A program made the translations under genes and the position numbers. From positions 78,635,910 to 78,699,909 of the forward strand of contig JAUPFV010000001.1 in NCBI GenBank assembly GCA_036936605.1: a DNA stretch of 64,000 nt, written 5' to 3'. Positions 24,401-36,808 of the stretch are shown here, in pieces (position 1 is the first letter of the stretch; each line of letters opens with the position of its first letter). The notes beneath the pieces are model-generated. The model was not told where the DNA came from, searched no databases, and saw only the letters and a program-made list of their open reading frames with translations. This DNA is from Limnanthes douglasii subsp. nivea. Taxonomy: Eukaryota > Streptophyta > Magnoliopsida > Brassicales > Limnanthaceae.

Positions 24401-24770
24401 CATGGTTTATTAAATGAAGGTAGTAGTATATGAAGTATCATTTGATGTAGCAAATAATGAACAAGATAATAGCATGCATGCCAACCCACGAGATAATAAC
24501 ATATGATGTAGCAAATAATGAACAAGAACGAAGAACAATCTATAAACTTAATTAGAAAAAAGAAGAGTCAAAAGTTCGGTACAATAGTTTGGAACCATGA
24601 GATAAAATTCTAAGAAGAGTTTTTCAACATACCAAAGAACAAAGGCTAAAAAAGTTCGTTCCAAATTGGGAAGGACCATTTATGATTAAAGCCAAGATAA
24701 AGTTAGGAACTTACATGCTTCTAGATAAATAAGGATACCAAGTTTGGCACCCTAGAACATAGATCATTTA
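21481..24770 (+). pseudogene. Element F protease-RT-RNase H-integrase relic
   Basis: Protease remains at about 21830-22130: an NGSSTNIL stretch stands where DTGSSANIL is expected, and RSLFD stands where the conserved GRSW box is expected. At 22185-22440 is the C-terminal half of RT (TYQSLMNKIFATQVGLNIQAY), whose catalytic box reads YINDV instead of YIDDM. From 22440 follows the RT-RNase H connection (AKEVQRLTRRLTTLKRF). Integrase spans 23.9-24.75 kb, with FFHPQSNGRV and a final GTYMLLDK-type end. The N-half of RT is missing between protease and 22185. Confidence 0.7.
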
Positions 24771-24845
24771 AATATCTATTATAATTCTATATACTAAAAG
24801 ATTATAACTCACTACTCACGTAAAACGTGTTTATTAAATCATGAG

Positions 24846-24892
24846 GATGTACTCCTTCCTCTTTTGGTGGCGCAAGAATGTTCAGATGAGGT
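24846..24892 (+). other. Conserved post-pol module, element F
   Basis: GTACTCCTTCCTCTTTTGGTGGCGC..AGATGAGGT aligns with the equivalent block downstream of pol in B (62626-62680), C (40971-41024) and D (31089-31141). It lies in the spacer between the convergent genes, not in coding sequence. Confidence 0.6.
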
Positions 24893-25569
24893 ATTCTACG
24901 TTAATATAAAAACATCACGCAAGAAAATAAGTATTCATTTTTATTTTCATACAAAATATAACAAGAAAATATCATAAGCCAATATGCCAAAGAAGGGACT
25001 CTTTCAGCAAAACCTAAGGCTTAGAAAAGCCGACTATAAGTCTTAGACAACCAACATTAACCTTGAATACTAAAGTGATCCATCTGGAACACTATCACTT
25101 TTAAAATCCAAAATTATTAAGTCTCGGATGATCAATAATCAATCATAAGACAATAAATAGGTTCAATAGAAATATTTGGCTTAGCAAGGCTACAATAATA
25201 ATAAGCCTCAGATGATCAGAGGTCAATCCTTACGCATTGAACAAGCTTCATCTACTTCAAAAAAGAAAAAAAATCCTAAAAGAGCTCATACACCCTGACC
25301 ATGTTTGGAAACTTCTAAAAAAATTCAAGCAAAAAACAAAAGTGTTCAATAAATGAGCCTCGCCTATTAAAATTGATCAACCAATAGAAAAAATAGAGAA
25401 TAAAAATGATTTATTAAAAAATGAAAAGACTCAACCAAAAATAATAACAAAAGAAAGAGTAACTCATAAAAGATTTAGTCTTAAATAATACAAAATAAGA
25501 TTGCTTTTAACATTTCCAAAGGCAAATTTGTACATACATTTTAAAAATGAGTGATTTCTTCCGCCGATA

Positions 25570-27520
25570 CATAAAAAATTGCTTGAACGTTAGCACCTTT
25601 AAAATCTTTAGCTCTGAGCATCTTTACTCTCGATAATATTTTTATCAACAACACTCCCTTCACCATCTTCCCCATACTTTGTCTCTTTTTGGTCTTTAAT
25701 CTTCTTCTCTTTAAATTTGTTCAAAAAGTCACAAAACTTATACATTTTTAGTCCAACATGACAAATGAGGAAGATAGTGGGGATATTTGTCACTCCAATC
25801 CATATCATTCAGCCATTCAGCCATTCAGCCTCATGAATATTGTACAAAATATAATCCAAGTTAAGATCATATACTCCTCGTGAAAATCTAGAATTAACCT
25901 AGAATGAGATTTTATCACAAATTCTTGAGTAGTAGGAAATATTGAGGTATGGTTAGAATCGTCATCGTTAGACTGAACCTTACGTTCATTAACCAGTTGC
26001 TGAAAACAAGAGCTATACTTTCCGTCATGGTATTTAATTTCTCATGCATTCTGAACTTGGAACCTTTGATTTTTTCCTTGGCATCCAACTTCTCTTGCAA
26101 TTTTGACTTAGTAGCCTCGGTTTCTGTTTTGGTGTACATGAGTATTTTATGAAATAATGACCATAGATCATCAGTAATATTAACAAAAACTTTAGAAGTA
26201 GTCAGATTCTCCTTGCATGATGATATAACTTTGTTTTGTACAACAATTACATTCTCTAAAACATTTACATATTGGTAGTTAGCTGATAAACTCTCATGGG
26301 CAAACATCAATACACTTGCCAACTAATACAACACAAATGATTTGTTTTTAAGTTCTTCATCTTGGACTGTAGTTCAAGACTTAGAAACTTTCATTCTCTC
26401 GGCAAGCTTCAAGCTTTGCTTTCAGATGTTTCTCACTCTCAACCTTATATTCAAAGGTTGTCTTTAACATACATTATTTTCTACAGGTTCAACAGCACCA
26501 TCAAAAAGGGCTCGAAGGTCATACATATAGGCTTAAGGATTAACTTTGGCTTGATGAAGCATGGTTAATCCATTAAAAATATCATCCAAACAAAAAGAAA
26601 CATACAATAATTATTAATACCACATCATAAAGTCAAACATAAATATATGAACAAAAAAACTCATCTTACCTCAAATCCCAAATTCAAGTGCCGCTTAGAA
26701 TATCTCCAAGGTAGAGATAAGTAGATATAACGCGCTCTCTAACTTGATAGGGGATGATGAAGTGGAAGATTTAGCTAAAAATGCACCTAAAGCATATGAC
26801 CCACCACTTAGAACCACAGTCACGGTTATGTAGTTATATTAACGATACACATTAATGAGAGGACATCCTCGATAATAGTAAAGAAATTGCCTCGATTGCT
26901 CAAAATAACAATATTTTTGGAAACATCAGGTACCTCAGCTTTGATATTGGATGATACAACATATTGTCTTTAATTTTTTTCTCATTTGGCCTTCTACATA
27001 ATATACTTTCTCAAACTCCGTATGAATATGAGAATACTATTAAGTCACATATCCCTTCAAGGAAAAATAGAATGTAAACCTTCCTCTAACATCAGGGTTG
27101 GACCATAACTTAATGCTAACAAACTACTACGACATCAGAATATAGGAATATGAATAATAAAAATTCGAGCTTCTTTGACCAAGATATCATATCTCTAACG
27201 AGTATTCTTTAGCCTTTGGTTATCAAAGGGTATCTCTATAGAAGGAGATGAGAATAATAAACTTACAAATAAGTAATTAGATATCAAGTAAATAAAGCAA
27301 AAGAGACAAAAACTTACGTTTGGAATCCCAAGTTCGTTTAGTAAGAGGAACGACACTCTCGAATTTGATCTCCTAATTGCAAGTAATGAACATGAAACCA
27401 TCCTTCCGCACATTGTTAGATTAGGGAGGTCATTGACAGTTTTTGCAAAGGTTTCCATCATGAAATGGAAAAATAGACTCTTTTTTTGGCATGCAACCTT
27501 GAAGGAAATCATGAATTCAT
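25570..27520 (-). pseudogene. aORF of element F
   Basis: Minus strand. A first segment (27512-27320) covers the region before the intron and encodes KSLFFHF..FAKTVNDLP and, in another frame, GFMFITCN. An intron-like interval at 27317-27236 has donor GTAAGT and acceptor CTATAG. The coiled-coil segment is at 26322-25915 (Lys/Glu-rich heptads), and an acidic/basic tail is at 25808-25608. The N-terminal part upstream of 27520 is missing. Frames are broken. The assignment rests on domain order, position and the intron. Confidence 0.6.
27236..27317 (-). other. Intron of aORF F (82 bp)
   Basis: The minus-strand donor GTAAGT at 27317 and pyrimidine-rich acceptor TTCTATAG ending at 27236 give 82 bp. 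The place and size match the introns in A, C, D and E. Confidence 0.5.
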
Positions 27521-27804
27521 TTACAAAGAATTGTGTAAAAATATGTATTGATAAAGAGGAGAGTGGTTACATTGAATAACCCCCTTTTATTATTGACGAT
27601 TCCTTTTCCATAGTAAAAACACTCAAGTGCTTTTTCTCTACATTTATAAGGGTAATTGTTTTACTGTTGTTATTTCTAGAGTGAGAAAAAGTGTAGTCTA
27701 AAACTTTAGATAGAGAAAGAGTCAAATTTCTCAAGTTGAATTTTATCTTCTTCTTTTTCCTTGGTCATCACAAATAAAGTTTTCCAGTACTTCCTAAGGT
27801 TTGT

Positions 27805-30438
27805 ATGTTTACAACCAGGAAGACATTAATCAAAAGAGATTCGCTCAATTTATCTGAATTGGAAAAAGACACGAGGCAAGCTAGAATTGGTGTCGGATTA
27901 CATGCTTCACCAGGTGAAGTGGTTGAGAATCAAGCTTCAGAATACGGTAGGGTTTACTCGTTTAACAAACAACAAATCCTTTCTAAACCTAGCTCATATG
28001 CTCATTCTTCTACATCTCCTGACCAATCTGTTTGGTCAACTAAACCATTCTCAGCAAAAAGAGTTAGCATTCGTAAACCTCCTTAAACCTTTATTTCCAT
28101 GAGATCAAATATAGGCGAAAGTACTCCTCGCAAAATGAACAAGATTTCTAAAGTTAAAGACAAACTTCCCCCATTGGATAAAGCAATTGAAAAATTAACT
28201 GAAACTTCTACTGATGCTAGTAATCCCTCTAGGAAAATTTTGACCCTGTGAGATGCTACTACAACATAGCTTCCTTCACATCTTAAGAAAATCCTACAGT
28301 TTCATCTACAGAGCCCCCTCAAACCGAGAAAAAGAACATCACACAACCCGATGAACCCTTACAACAAAGGCTACAAGTGATGGAAGAAAATATGGACAAT
28401 AGCGGGGAAAATACCCCCTTAGAGACGTCAGAACGTGACTCAAGAAAAGACTGTATTCCCAGAATCCGAAGCACTTCCAGAGTCCCTCATTGGGTGAGCC
28501 GGTACCAACTTCACTAAAGTTAGTATGGAGTATCAGTGGTTTTACATATAATATCATACGTTTATTTTCATGAATCCGAACTGGAAATGATTAAAAAATG
28601 GGGATTTCCTGAATCGGTCAAAGTGAGGCTTCCTCAACCCAGAGATAATCCGATGGATAGTAAGGCCGAAGAATTTTTAGTTTATATCGACGTACTTAAT
28701 TGGGGCCTTCGGTTTCCCCTGGACTCGAAAATAGTGAGAAATTTCCACTTGGTAGAACTATGCCCAAACCAACTAAGCCCTAACGCCTGGTTTATGCTGT
28801 TAGCTAGCATCATAACTTCCAGGCGATCCAAAATTCTGATGCTTATGGAGCAACTAGTTGATCTGGCTGGTTTGTATCACAATGCTCACACGATACTAAA
28901 AAAGCTCACATAAGTGTATTTTCAATCTAAAGATTTCTTTGGTTTCTATATTTGGATGTTACTATTTCTCACTTCGGATTTGTTTTGTAGTGTTCTCAAA
29001 TATCTTTATACAATATTTGGAAGATGAGAAAGAAACTTTTAAAAAATTAAATCAATGGGCAACTGAGAAATGGTCAACCGGGTTTAACAAATTCTTTACT
29101 CCGGGAAATATGGTGAGAGCCCACCTGTGGAGAACAAATCTGATCCGTGAACTTTCATTGGAACAGTTCACCACTTCTCCTCAAGCCTCTTTAATATTCA
29201 AAAGGACTGAGGCGGGTGATGGTTAAATTTATCTACTAGCTAAGAATAGGGCTCTCAGTCACCGTGACAAGAACAAAAAGAAGAAAAAGAATAAGTATGG
29301 TTCACCCGAAGTTATTCCCGAACTAGGGAGTAAGGGGCCAATTGATTAAATTAATGCAGCACTGTTAGAAGCTGTTGCGGTTACTATTAAAGAGATTGAA
29401 AGATCATTAGATTCTTCATCTACTAAAAATAAGAAAGGGCAAAAAAAGAGAGTAAGGAAGATAGAGATAAAAAGAAAAAGGAAGAAGAAGAAGACTTCAG
29501 TTGGTTCAAAGATCATTCTCCGATCTGAAGTCCTCCCTTCAATCATTCTCACCGAAGTTCCTCCACAAACGACTGTATCTAACGATCCTCTTTCCCCATT
29601 TCTTCCCACAAATAATAGGCCAGCTTTTAAAGGTGGTGATCAAATGTATGAGTTAGGTAACTTAAGGAACTTTAACTTTGAAAAATTCGAACGATATTTC
29701 TCTGATTCTGTCATGCATGAGAATGTTGTGATATATGATGGTGAATCTTTCGAAGTGTCTAAGGAAGATGATGAATTGGGGTATGTAGTTTTGGGCTATG
29801 TAAGGCCAATCATTGACTTCGAGAGGCTAGTAAGATCTCAAGCCAATGATATTATCTCTCTTTAAGATGAAAATCAAGGTTTGAAGAACTTTATTGAGGA
29901 AGAGAAAAAGAAAAGTGAAATTTAGGCAAAAGAAATGAAGACCCTTAATGAAGAGTTGGTTAAAACCAAATCCGACCGTGATAAGCTACAGTCTGACTAC
30001 ACTAATTTATAGTGATCTAATTCCTAGGAAATCATTCCTTAAAAGGTCAGCAGAGCAAGAATAAAGATATCATTCAATCGTTATCCGCAGAGAAGAAAAA
30101 TCTCAAAGATCTTCTTACGAAAAAAAGATGAAATCGCTTCTCTTAAGGCAAATACTGCTCAAAAGGTAGCCAACGCTGAGGATCCATATGCCAAAAAAAT
30201 GCTGGAATATTTACAAGAGAGGGATGAATCGATCAATTTGGATATCGTGATATTGTTCCATAAGATATTTCCCAAACTATCTCTTAGAGATCTATAGAGG
30301 TATGTGCAGGCTGAACAGATCACTTTCCACAGCCTAGCTTTAGCTGATAAATTTAATATCTCTAATGATTCAGAAGTATATGACTCTGATGAAGAGGATG
30401 AAAAATATTCTGATGGTGAGAATCCACAAGGGAAATAA
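27805..30438 (+). pseudogene. aORF of element D
   Basis: It starts at the ATG at 27805 with the shared leader (RDSLNLSELEK). A Ser/Pro-rich stretch with stops follows. The PF04195-like domain is at 28560-28900 (WGLRFPLDSKIVRNFHLVELC, LSPNAWFMLLASI). The intron is 28910-28990. After the intron come AHLWRTNLIRELSLEQFTTSP (29110-29190), a Lys-rich run (29260-29300 and 29420-29490), a second conserved segment (29644-29865), a Lys/Glu coiled coil (29870-30240) and an acidic tail ending near 30438. Several stops and frameshifts. The splice donor is mutated from GT to AT. Confidence 0.75.
28910..28990 (+). other. Intron of aORF D, donor mutated
   Basis: The 81-bp interval reads ATAAGT at the donor (element E has GTAAGT in the same context, after CTCAC) and ends TTTTGTAG before TGTTCTCAAA, identical to E's downstream exon start. 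The donor G is lost, so this copy should not splice normally. Confidence 0.6.
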
Positions 30439-30740
30439 GGAAAGAAAATCGATGAGAGTGAGCCATAAGGTCAACGTGTTTTTATGTGTATGTTTATTTG
30501 ATTTAAAGTCCTTGATACATACAATGAATTTTGGTTTCATTTAGATTTTATAGATTTATGCAAGTACTTGGCTAGGCTAAAGGAATATTGTAACCCGATT
30601 TTAGATTTGTTTTGTTTTGTCATTTGACTTTATTTCTATCAACTCCATTTTTCAACATATTTTCACTTCCATTCATATTCAACCAGAATTAAGTATGTTT
30701 TATTTAAAGATGATCTAAATTTAGAATAAATAAAAGGAAT

Positions 30741-31030
30741 AGAATTTAATCTAACCAAACCATTCATGAGTAATATGTTCGAAGGTAATACAATTTAATC
30801 CAACCAAAACATTCGAAGGTAATCCGTTTGAAGGTATAAAAATTTAATCCAACCAAGCCATTCAAATGTAATCCATTCAAATGTATCAAAACTTAATCCA
30901 ACCAAGCCATTCGAAGGTAATCCATTTGAAAGCACCAAAATTTTATACAACCAAACCATTCGAAGGTAATCCATTCGAAGGCATCAAAATTGAATCCAAC
31001 CAAGGCATTTGAAAGAATCAAAATTTAATC
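30741..31030. repeat. Tandem array, 49-bp unit (about 6 copies), element D
   Basis: Units follow the pattern ATTTAATCCAACCAAGCC then ATTCGAAGGTAATCCATTCG then AAGGTATCAAA. Most are 49-50 bp, and one short unit lacks about 15 bp. The array sits in the spacer between the antisense gene and pol. The same repeat is in element E. Confidence 0.9.
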
Positions 31031-31088
31031 TAACCAAGCATAGCAAAGAGAATTTTAAAAGGCAAAATATGATCGATTGATTGTGATT

Positions 31089-31181
31089 CAGACACCTCAT
31101 TAAAACCTTCCCGGGCCAACATGATGGGAATGGGTATGCCCTATAATATTTATATTGAACTAAAACAAAGTAAATATTTAC
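31089..31181 (-). other. Conserved post-pol module, element D
   Basis: On the minus strand the 12-bp palindrome GTAAATATTTAC (31170-31181) is followed by the block GGGCATACCCATTCC...GAAGGTTTTAATGAGGTGTC (31141-31089). Both parts are shared with B and C. Confidence 0.65.
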
Positions 31182-31214
31182 AAGATAAGCTTATTCTAAA
31201 TATAACCTTATAAA

Positions 31215-34200
31215 TTAAAAAATTTAAGGGTGCTTCAAAAGGTTGCCTTCTTTATCCAAGAGCTTGTATGAATCGTGCTTGAACATTTCATACGCAATGT
31301 ATGGTCCTTCTCAGTTTGGAGCCACCTTTCCAAACTTCTTTTCCTTGGTATGTAAAAATAATTTTCTCAGAACTTTATCTCCCACTTGAAAGTTTACTCT
31401 TCTAACTTTGGATGCATACTTGCTTCTCATCAGGCTTTGGTAATGAACAGTTCTCAAAAGAGAATTTATTCTTCTTTCATCGATCAAATTCATCTGAGCC
31501 CTTACTGCCACCTCATTATTCTCTTCAGAATAATTTTGAACTCTGAAAGAAGGAAAAGTAGCTTATATAGGTGTGATTGCATCCATTCAATAAACTAAAG
31601 CAAATGGAGACTCTTGAGTAGTTGTATGCGGAGTAGTTCGGTAGGCCTATAGTACTTCTTGTAGATAACTCAGCCATTTTCCGGCTGCCCCTTCCAAGTT
31701 ATTTTTCAGGCCCATTAAAATTGTTCGATTTGCAACCTCAATGTGTCCATTGGCTTGAGGATGAAAAGGAGAAGAAAAATAATCATGAATTCCTCTTGAT
31801 GCACAAAATACTACTATCCCTTATTTTTCGAATTGAGGACCATTGTTTTTAGTTATACGCATGTGAATGCCAAACCTACAACATATGTTAGAATGAATAA
31901 ACTTTATTACTGCTTTAGATGTTGTCCCGGATAATGGGACAGATTCTACCCACTTGGAAAATTAATCAATTGCCAAAATGATAGTGCGACATCCCCAGAG
32001 GCCATCAAAAGTGGTTAGACTAAATCAAGACCCCACCCGTCAAAAGGTATTGCTTCGGACACAAAATCGATAAGGACTGCTGGTACATGAATTGCATTTC
32101 CATACTTTTGACAAGGGTCACATCGTTTTACGAAGTCTTTAGAATCTGCCATAATAGAAGGTCAATAGTACCCTCCCAACAAGACCCTAAACTATTTTTT
32201 TATAAAGTACCCCAACTTAGAACCAAAAATCCATGAGCTTTGTATTTTATTTTTTTGGCATAAGCTTTATCTTTAGGTAAAACTCCGTTGGTGATAAAAT
32301 GTTGGATATCGTTCCTCTAATCTTGAGAGTTGGGACAGATACCTAAAAGTTCTCTTATACATCGCCGTTTACTTTAGATTTTGTGACTGTGGAAGGGTAT
32401 TCATGTACAATGATCCAATGATATGCTTCGGAATGGGCTATAATGGCTAGAGAATAAGCCATTGAATTTCCCGACCTTGGGACATGTTCATACTTAACAT
32501 GTAAAAACCTGGTTGAGATTTATTCTAATAACTTTAAGTACTTGACCAAATAATCTTTCATGGTTTTAGATTGCTCCTGTGAATCACTCAATAATCGGAT
32601 TCTTTTGGTGCCACATATCTGAGCCAATCTCAATCTTGTTATAGCAGCCTCATATTCCGATTCATTGTTGGATGCTCTAAAACCAAAATGTACTGCTTGG
32701 AACATTGAATCCCCAAATGGGGAAATCAGGCAGATACCACAACTACATCCCATTCTATTAGATCCACATCGATTCAAACCACCCATTCCTTCTCAGGCTT
32801 ACTGGTTTGAGCTTCCTCATAAGACGTTTTGGAGTGAAATTCAACTAAAAATCAACAATAACTTGAGCTTTGATTGCAGTTCGGGGTGCAAATTCAATAT
32901 CATAATCTCCAAGCTCAACTGACCGCTTGGTCATTCATCCCGATATATCTACTTTTTGTAACACATTCTTCAAGGGAAAAAAATGTTCGAACCGTCATAG
33001 AGTGTGCTTGAAAATATGACCTCATCTTTCTGGCTGCTATGACCAATGCCAAGGATAATTTTTTTAATTTCAAGTATCTTTTCTCTGGTTCCAACAAGTT
33101 TTTACGTATATAATAAATAAGGTGGGGATAGTTACCAACTTCTCGTACCAATACTGCACTCATAGAATAATTCGATACTGCTAGGTACATGTAAAGTCTT
33201 TCTCCATCAACAGGCTTGACTATTTTTTTGATGAAGTTATGTGTCGCTTAATTTCAAGGTATGCTTTGTCACAATTTGGGGACTAATTGAAGTCTTTTGC
33301 ATTTATTAAAACTTGGAAAAACTGGGTACACTTAACCGGTGACCTCAAAATGAACCTGTTTAATACTACTAATCTCCCACTCAATATCTGAACTTCTTTA
33401 GTAGTCCGAGGTGGATCCATGGCTAACAAGGAATTCAATTTATCTGGGCAACATGGATCCTTTTCTCACTTATAATGTAGCCCAAACATTTACCCGATCG
33501 GACACCGAAAGTACACTTTTCAGGATTTAATTTCAGGTTGATGGGATCGAGGTTAAAAAAAGTTCATTGGAGGTCATAAACTTGGTCATCCTGTTTGGGG
33601 CTTTTAATCATCATATCATCAATATAAACTTCTATATTTGTTCCAATATGGTTTGCAAATGCCTCACTAACCAATCGTTGATAAGTAGCTTCAACATTCT
33701 TCAACCAAAAAGGCATTACTTTATAGCAATGAAGCCCACTATCAGTGATGAAAGTAGTATGATCCTGATCGTTCGAATCCATCCGTATCTGATTATACCC
33801 AAGAAAAACATCCATGAAGGACAATAACTTATTCCCTGATGTGGAATCCACCAACTAATCTATCGGGGGTATTGGGAAATGATCCATGGGACAAACTCTG
33901 TCGAGATATGTAAAATTAATACATATACACCATTTTCATTTTTCTTCTTGACAAGGACCAGATTGGCAGTCCAAAAAGGATATTGGGACTCTTAATATAC
34001 CCCATTTTGGTTAATTGATCAACTTCTTGGACTATAGCTTCTGAGTTTTCTATAGAAAAAGTTATTATTCTTTGTACAACCCGACTCGTATCAGATTTGA
34101 CAGATAGTTTATGGCTGATAAACTTGTTGGTACTCCAGTTACATACTCATTGCACCAAGAAAACACATGTAAATTCTTAGATAAAAAAGATAATAAAATT

Positions 34201-34800
34201 TCCTTCAATTATAAGGGTAATTTGTATCCGACCCAAATACTTTTCCCATCATGCCAGATGATGAATTTCAACCTCTTGAACTGAGATCACAATACTAGGA
34301 GCCTCCCTTGAATCATCTGTCTGATTTGATCCCGCCGAAGACTTTACTAATTACTATTATTTTCAAATTTCATTACTTCAAATGATTTTGGAGTGAGAAC
34401 AGTGACATAACATTCCCTTTCCACATTTGGCTATTTCAGACGAAGCCTACTTGACCTCCCACGATATATCTCAATCATTGGTGAACAGTGAATGCTACTA
34501 CATGCATCATAGATAGCCAGGATCTACCAAATATTGCATTGTAAGACGTTAAACAATCAACTACTATGAATAAAACCCTCACCATTTTATTGAATGATCA
34601 TTTTCCTAGTAAGGCCTCTCATTCAGATTCCCCAGTTACAACAATAGAGTTACCGATAAACCCTACTATGATTCTATATGAACATTGAATAACATAAGGT
34701 TTTTTCATTTTTTTATATTATGATAAAAATAAAATATTTTATGAACTACTTGTGTCAACCAAGATCCTTCATATTTTATTTCCTCCGATAGATGCTCCTA
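31215..34800 (-). pseudogene. Element D pol
   Basis: Minus strand, 5' to 3'. Protease remains near 34775, with the active-site motif reading DTSSS instead of DTGSS. RT is at about 34000-33500, with LLSFMDVFLGYNQI, CYKVMPF and the intact catalytic box YIDDMM. RNase H is at 33190-32915 (YLAVSNYSMSAVLVREVG, YLKLKKLSLALVIAARKM), and the second RNase H at 32786-32520 (FRASNNESEYEAAITRL, LLSDSQ). Integrase is at 32.2-31.2 kb, with the C-terminal KVRRVNFQVGDKVLRK. All blocks are separated by stops or frameshifts. Confidence 0.8.
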
Positions 34801-36600
34801 TCACTACAACATCTGCATGAGGGACATCAATTTCCATTAGGTCATCCTTATAAAAATCAATGAAAGGGGAAGGGCTCTAATAGAGGTGTGTAGATATTTT
34901 ACCCTATAACTGAGTTGTCAAACTGTCCACATGTCTTTTCCTAGAACAAATTAATGGTGTCGTGACACTATCTTCCCAAAAAAAGATTCGAAGTAACGGC
35001 AATGATCAGATACTTTTGTTGTTTCCTCTATTATTACACCCATTTGACTCCGATATGGATATGGGTATAAGTATTATGCATCAACATCAAACCGTTCAAC
35101 AATTACCATTGCACTTTCTTGTTTAGATGTTTCCATACTTTGTCTTTGAACATTTGACGATGTAACATGGGTTGTACTTGCACTAGGTTGAGCTCGCGTG
35201 TTAGTTTGTCTGTTACCCTCTTATTTGTTTAACAAAAGAAGATAATTTCCTATTTTCAATCAATGTTTGCACCTCTTATTTCAGGGAAATACAATCTTGG
35301 GCATCATTGTCCACATCATTCTGGTACCTACAAAAACATGTTTTTGATTTTTTCTGGGAGATTGAATTGGTGATGGCCTTCAGAAATGTACGAGGTTCTT
35401 GGTTTTGTAATAAATAGTGGTTACATTCTAACCTAATTTCGTAAACCATTTAGGTTGAACCCACATATTTCTCCTCGGTCTAGACTGTTGGTTCTGATTT
35501 GATTGACTCTGTCTAAACCGATGTGAACCTTGTCCGGACTCCCTAGGACGGTAATTGACTGTTGGGACTGAGAAGTAGCTTGTGTGATAGAAATTATGGG
35601 GGAATGTCTATTCTAAAGCGGTACTCTAGGCTTTTTGATTTTTTCCATTGTGATTTTTTTTCCGACCTGGTTCAATAATCCTCTCCAGGTTATTGCTTTC
35701 TTCCGAGTAGTTGAATCAACCAAATTATTTGGCATTAAACCCCGCCTTACATATGCAATAACTATTTTCTCAAAACAATCAACCAATCCATTCTTTGTGT
35801 TCATAAAGTGGTTGATGTAATCTTTTAAAGACTTGTTGGGTTCTTGGGCTCAATGAATAGTAGTGTCAATGTTTCCTTTGAGCTTTTTACTCTTCACAAA
35901 TTGCCTTCAGAAATACATCCAAAACATATCAAAGTTTTTTACGAAGACAAAGGTGATTTCCTCCAATTATGACCTTGGCTAAACATATGATCCTCATCAG
36001 GAGTGGCAAAAATACATGGTTTAGACTGGACAATAAACTAATCGCTTAGCAAATGATCAATACTGCAGTTTGTCGACCTTTTCACTTTGCCTTGATATTC
36101 TTTCTTTTTCTCTTTGCCATTTCTATTCATTTTCTTCCCATCTAAATCCCCATTATTTGATATTTTCTTAGAATGCTTTCAAGTTAATATTTCTTTCTTA
36201 TTCTGACGTCCATACTCACTACTTGATAAGGGATAAGAGATATCTGCGTATAATTCTATGGTAGTTTCCAACAGAAACCAATATGTTTAAAAATTGCTTA
36301 GCCCGATGTTCCTTTTTTTTCTTTATAGCCTTTGAGGACTGATAACTTTCATCTTGTTTATGGTTGTTATTCGACTCATGAAAACCAAGACTTTTGGCTA
36401 GTATCTTCCCTTTTAGATCCTTTTCAGCATGCCTTTGGGATTTCCAAGCTTCAATCTCTTCCCTCAATTGATCATGCTCTTCTTGCATAATCTGTTTTTC
36501 TTCGGTATTGTGTATTAAATGAGATGTGTTAATGTGATCATTATCACCTCTTATCCCCTCATTCTCTAGCGGGAGAATTTCTTACATGTCAAGATCCATG
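34801..36600 (-). pseudogene. Element D gag
   Basis: Minus strand. An N-terminal charged segment (36488-36219: EEHDQLREEIEAWKSQRHAEK, Lys-rich) is followed by broken gag-core sequence (about 36000-35820) and the conserved segment at 35804-35613 (NTKNGLVDCFEKIVIAYV, TRKKAITWRGLLNQVGK), which matches B and C nearly word for word. A degenerate zinc-knuckle region follows near 35350-35280. Stops throughout. Confidence 0.75.
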
Positions 36601-36666
36601 CCTTAAAGAAATCTGAAGCACGATTCACAAGTCAGGTTTTGAATGACGCTACTTGGGCACCTTACG

Positions 36667-36684
36667 CTCCTACTATGGTTGCTA
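36667..36684 (-). other. Degenerate tRNA-Arg primer binding site, element D
   Basis: Minus strand TAGCAACCATAGTAGGAG, compared with TGGCGACCACAGTGGGAG in element B. It lies between gag and the 5' LTR, as expected. Confidence 0.65.
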
Positions 36685-36687
36685 TTT

Positions 36688-36808
36688 TGGTGTTGGTAAA
36701 AACTGATCGGAGGGTAATTGTGGAAGTGATTTTGATTGTGTAGTATGAAATTCTATATAGAGTGTGGAGAGAGAATAGATGTTTTAATGATGTTTGTAAA
36801 ACTATTTA
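36688..36808 (-). repeat. 5' LTR of element D, first part
   Basis: This is the primer-site-proximal 121 bp of D's 5' LTR. It includes the ATTTA (36804-36808) duplicated on element C insertion. It aligns with the 5' LTR of element E (50146 onwards). Confidence 0.7.

Larger units (their letters stand above)
19740..27520 (+). mobile_element. Element F: old Tat-like Ty3/gypsy element
   Basis: Plus-strand element with gag, protease, RT, integrase (19.75-24.77 kb), then the post-pol module (24846-24892), then a minus-strand antisense gene (27.52-25.57 kb) that still shows intron signals. The frames are full of stops and the RT N-half seems deleted. No 3' LTR is seen on the right: the F antisense gene is directly followed by that of element D in opposite orientation. 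Confidence 0.7.
27640..36808 (-). mobile_element. Element D: Tat-like Ty3/gypsy element, 5' LTR split by element C
   Basis: Minus-strand element. The antisense gene is on plus (27805-30438), followed by a 49-bp tandem array (30741-31030), the post-pol module, pol and gag on minus (36.6-31.2 kb), a degenerate primer site (36667-36684) and a 5' LTR. The LTR starts at 36688, is interrupted at 36808 by element C and resumes at 46889. D and E share LTR and antisense-gene features that differ from A/B/C, so they form a second subfamily. No 3' LTR was recognised at the left end, where F's antisense gene abuts. Confidence 0.75.

Noticed and set aside
30741..31030. CRISPR array
   Set aside because: The 49-bp units are contiguous tandem repeats without unique spacers, inside a plant retrotransposon.
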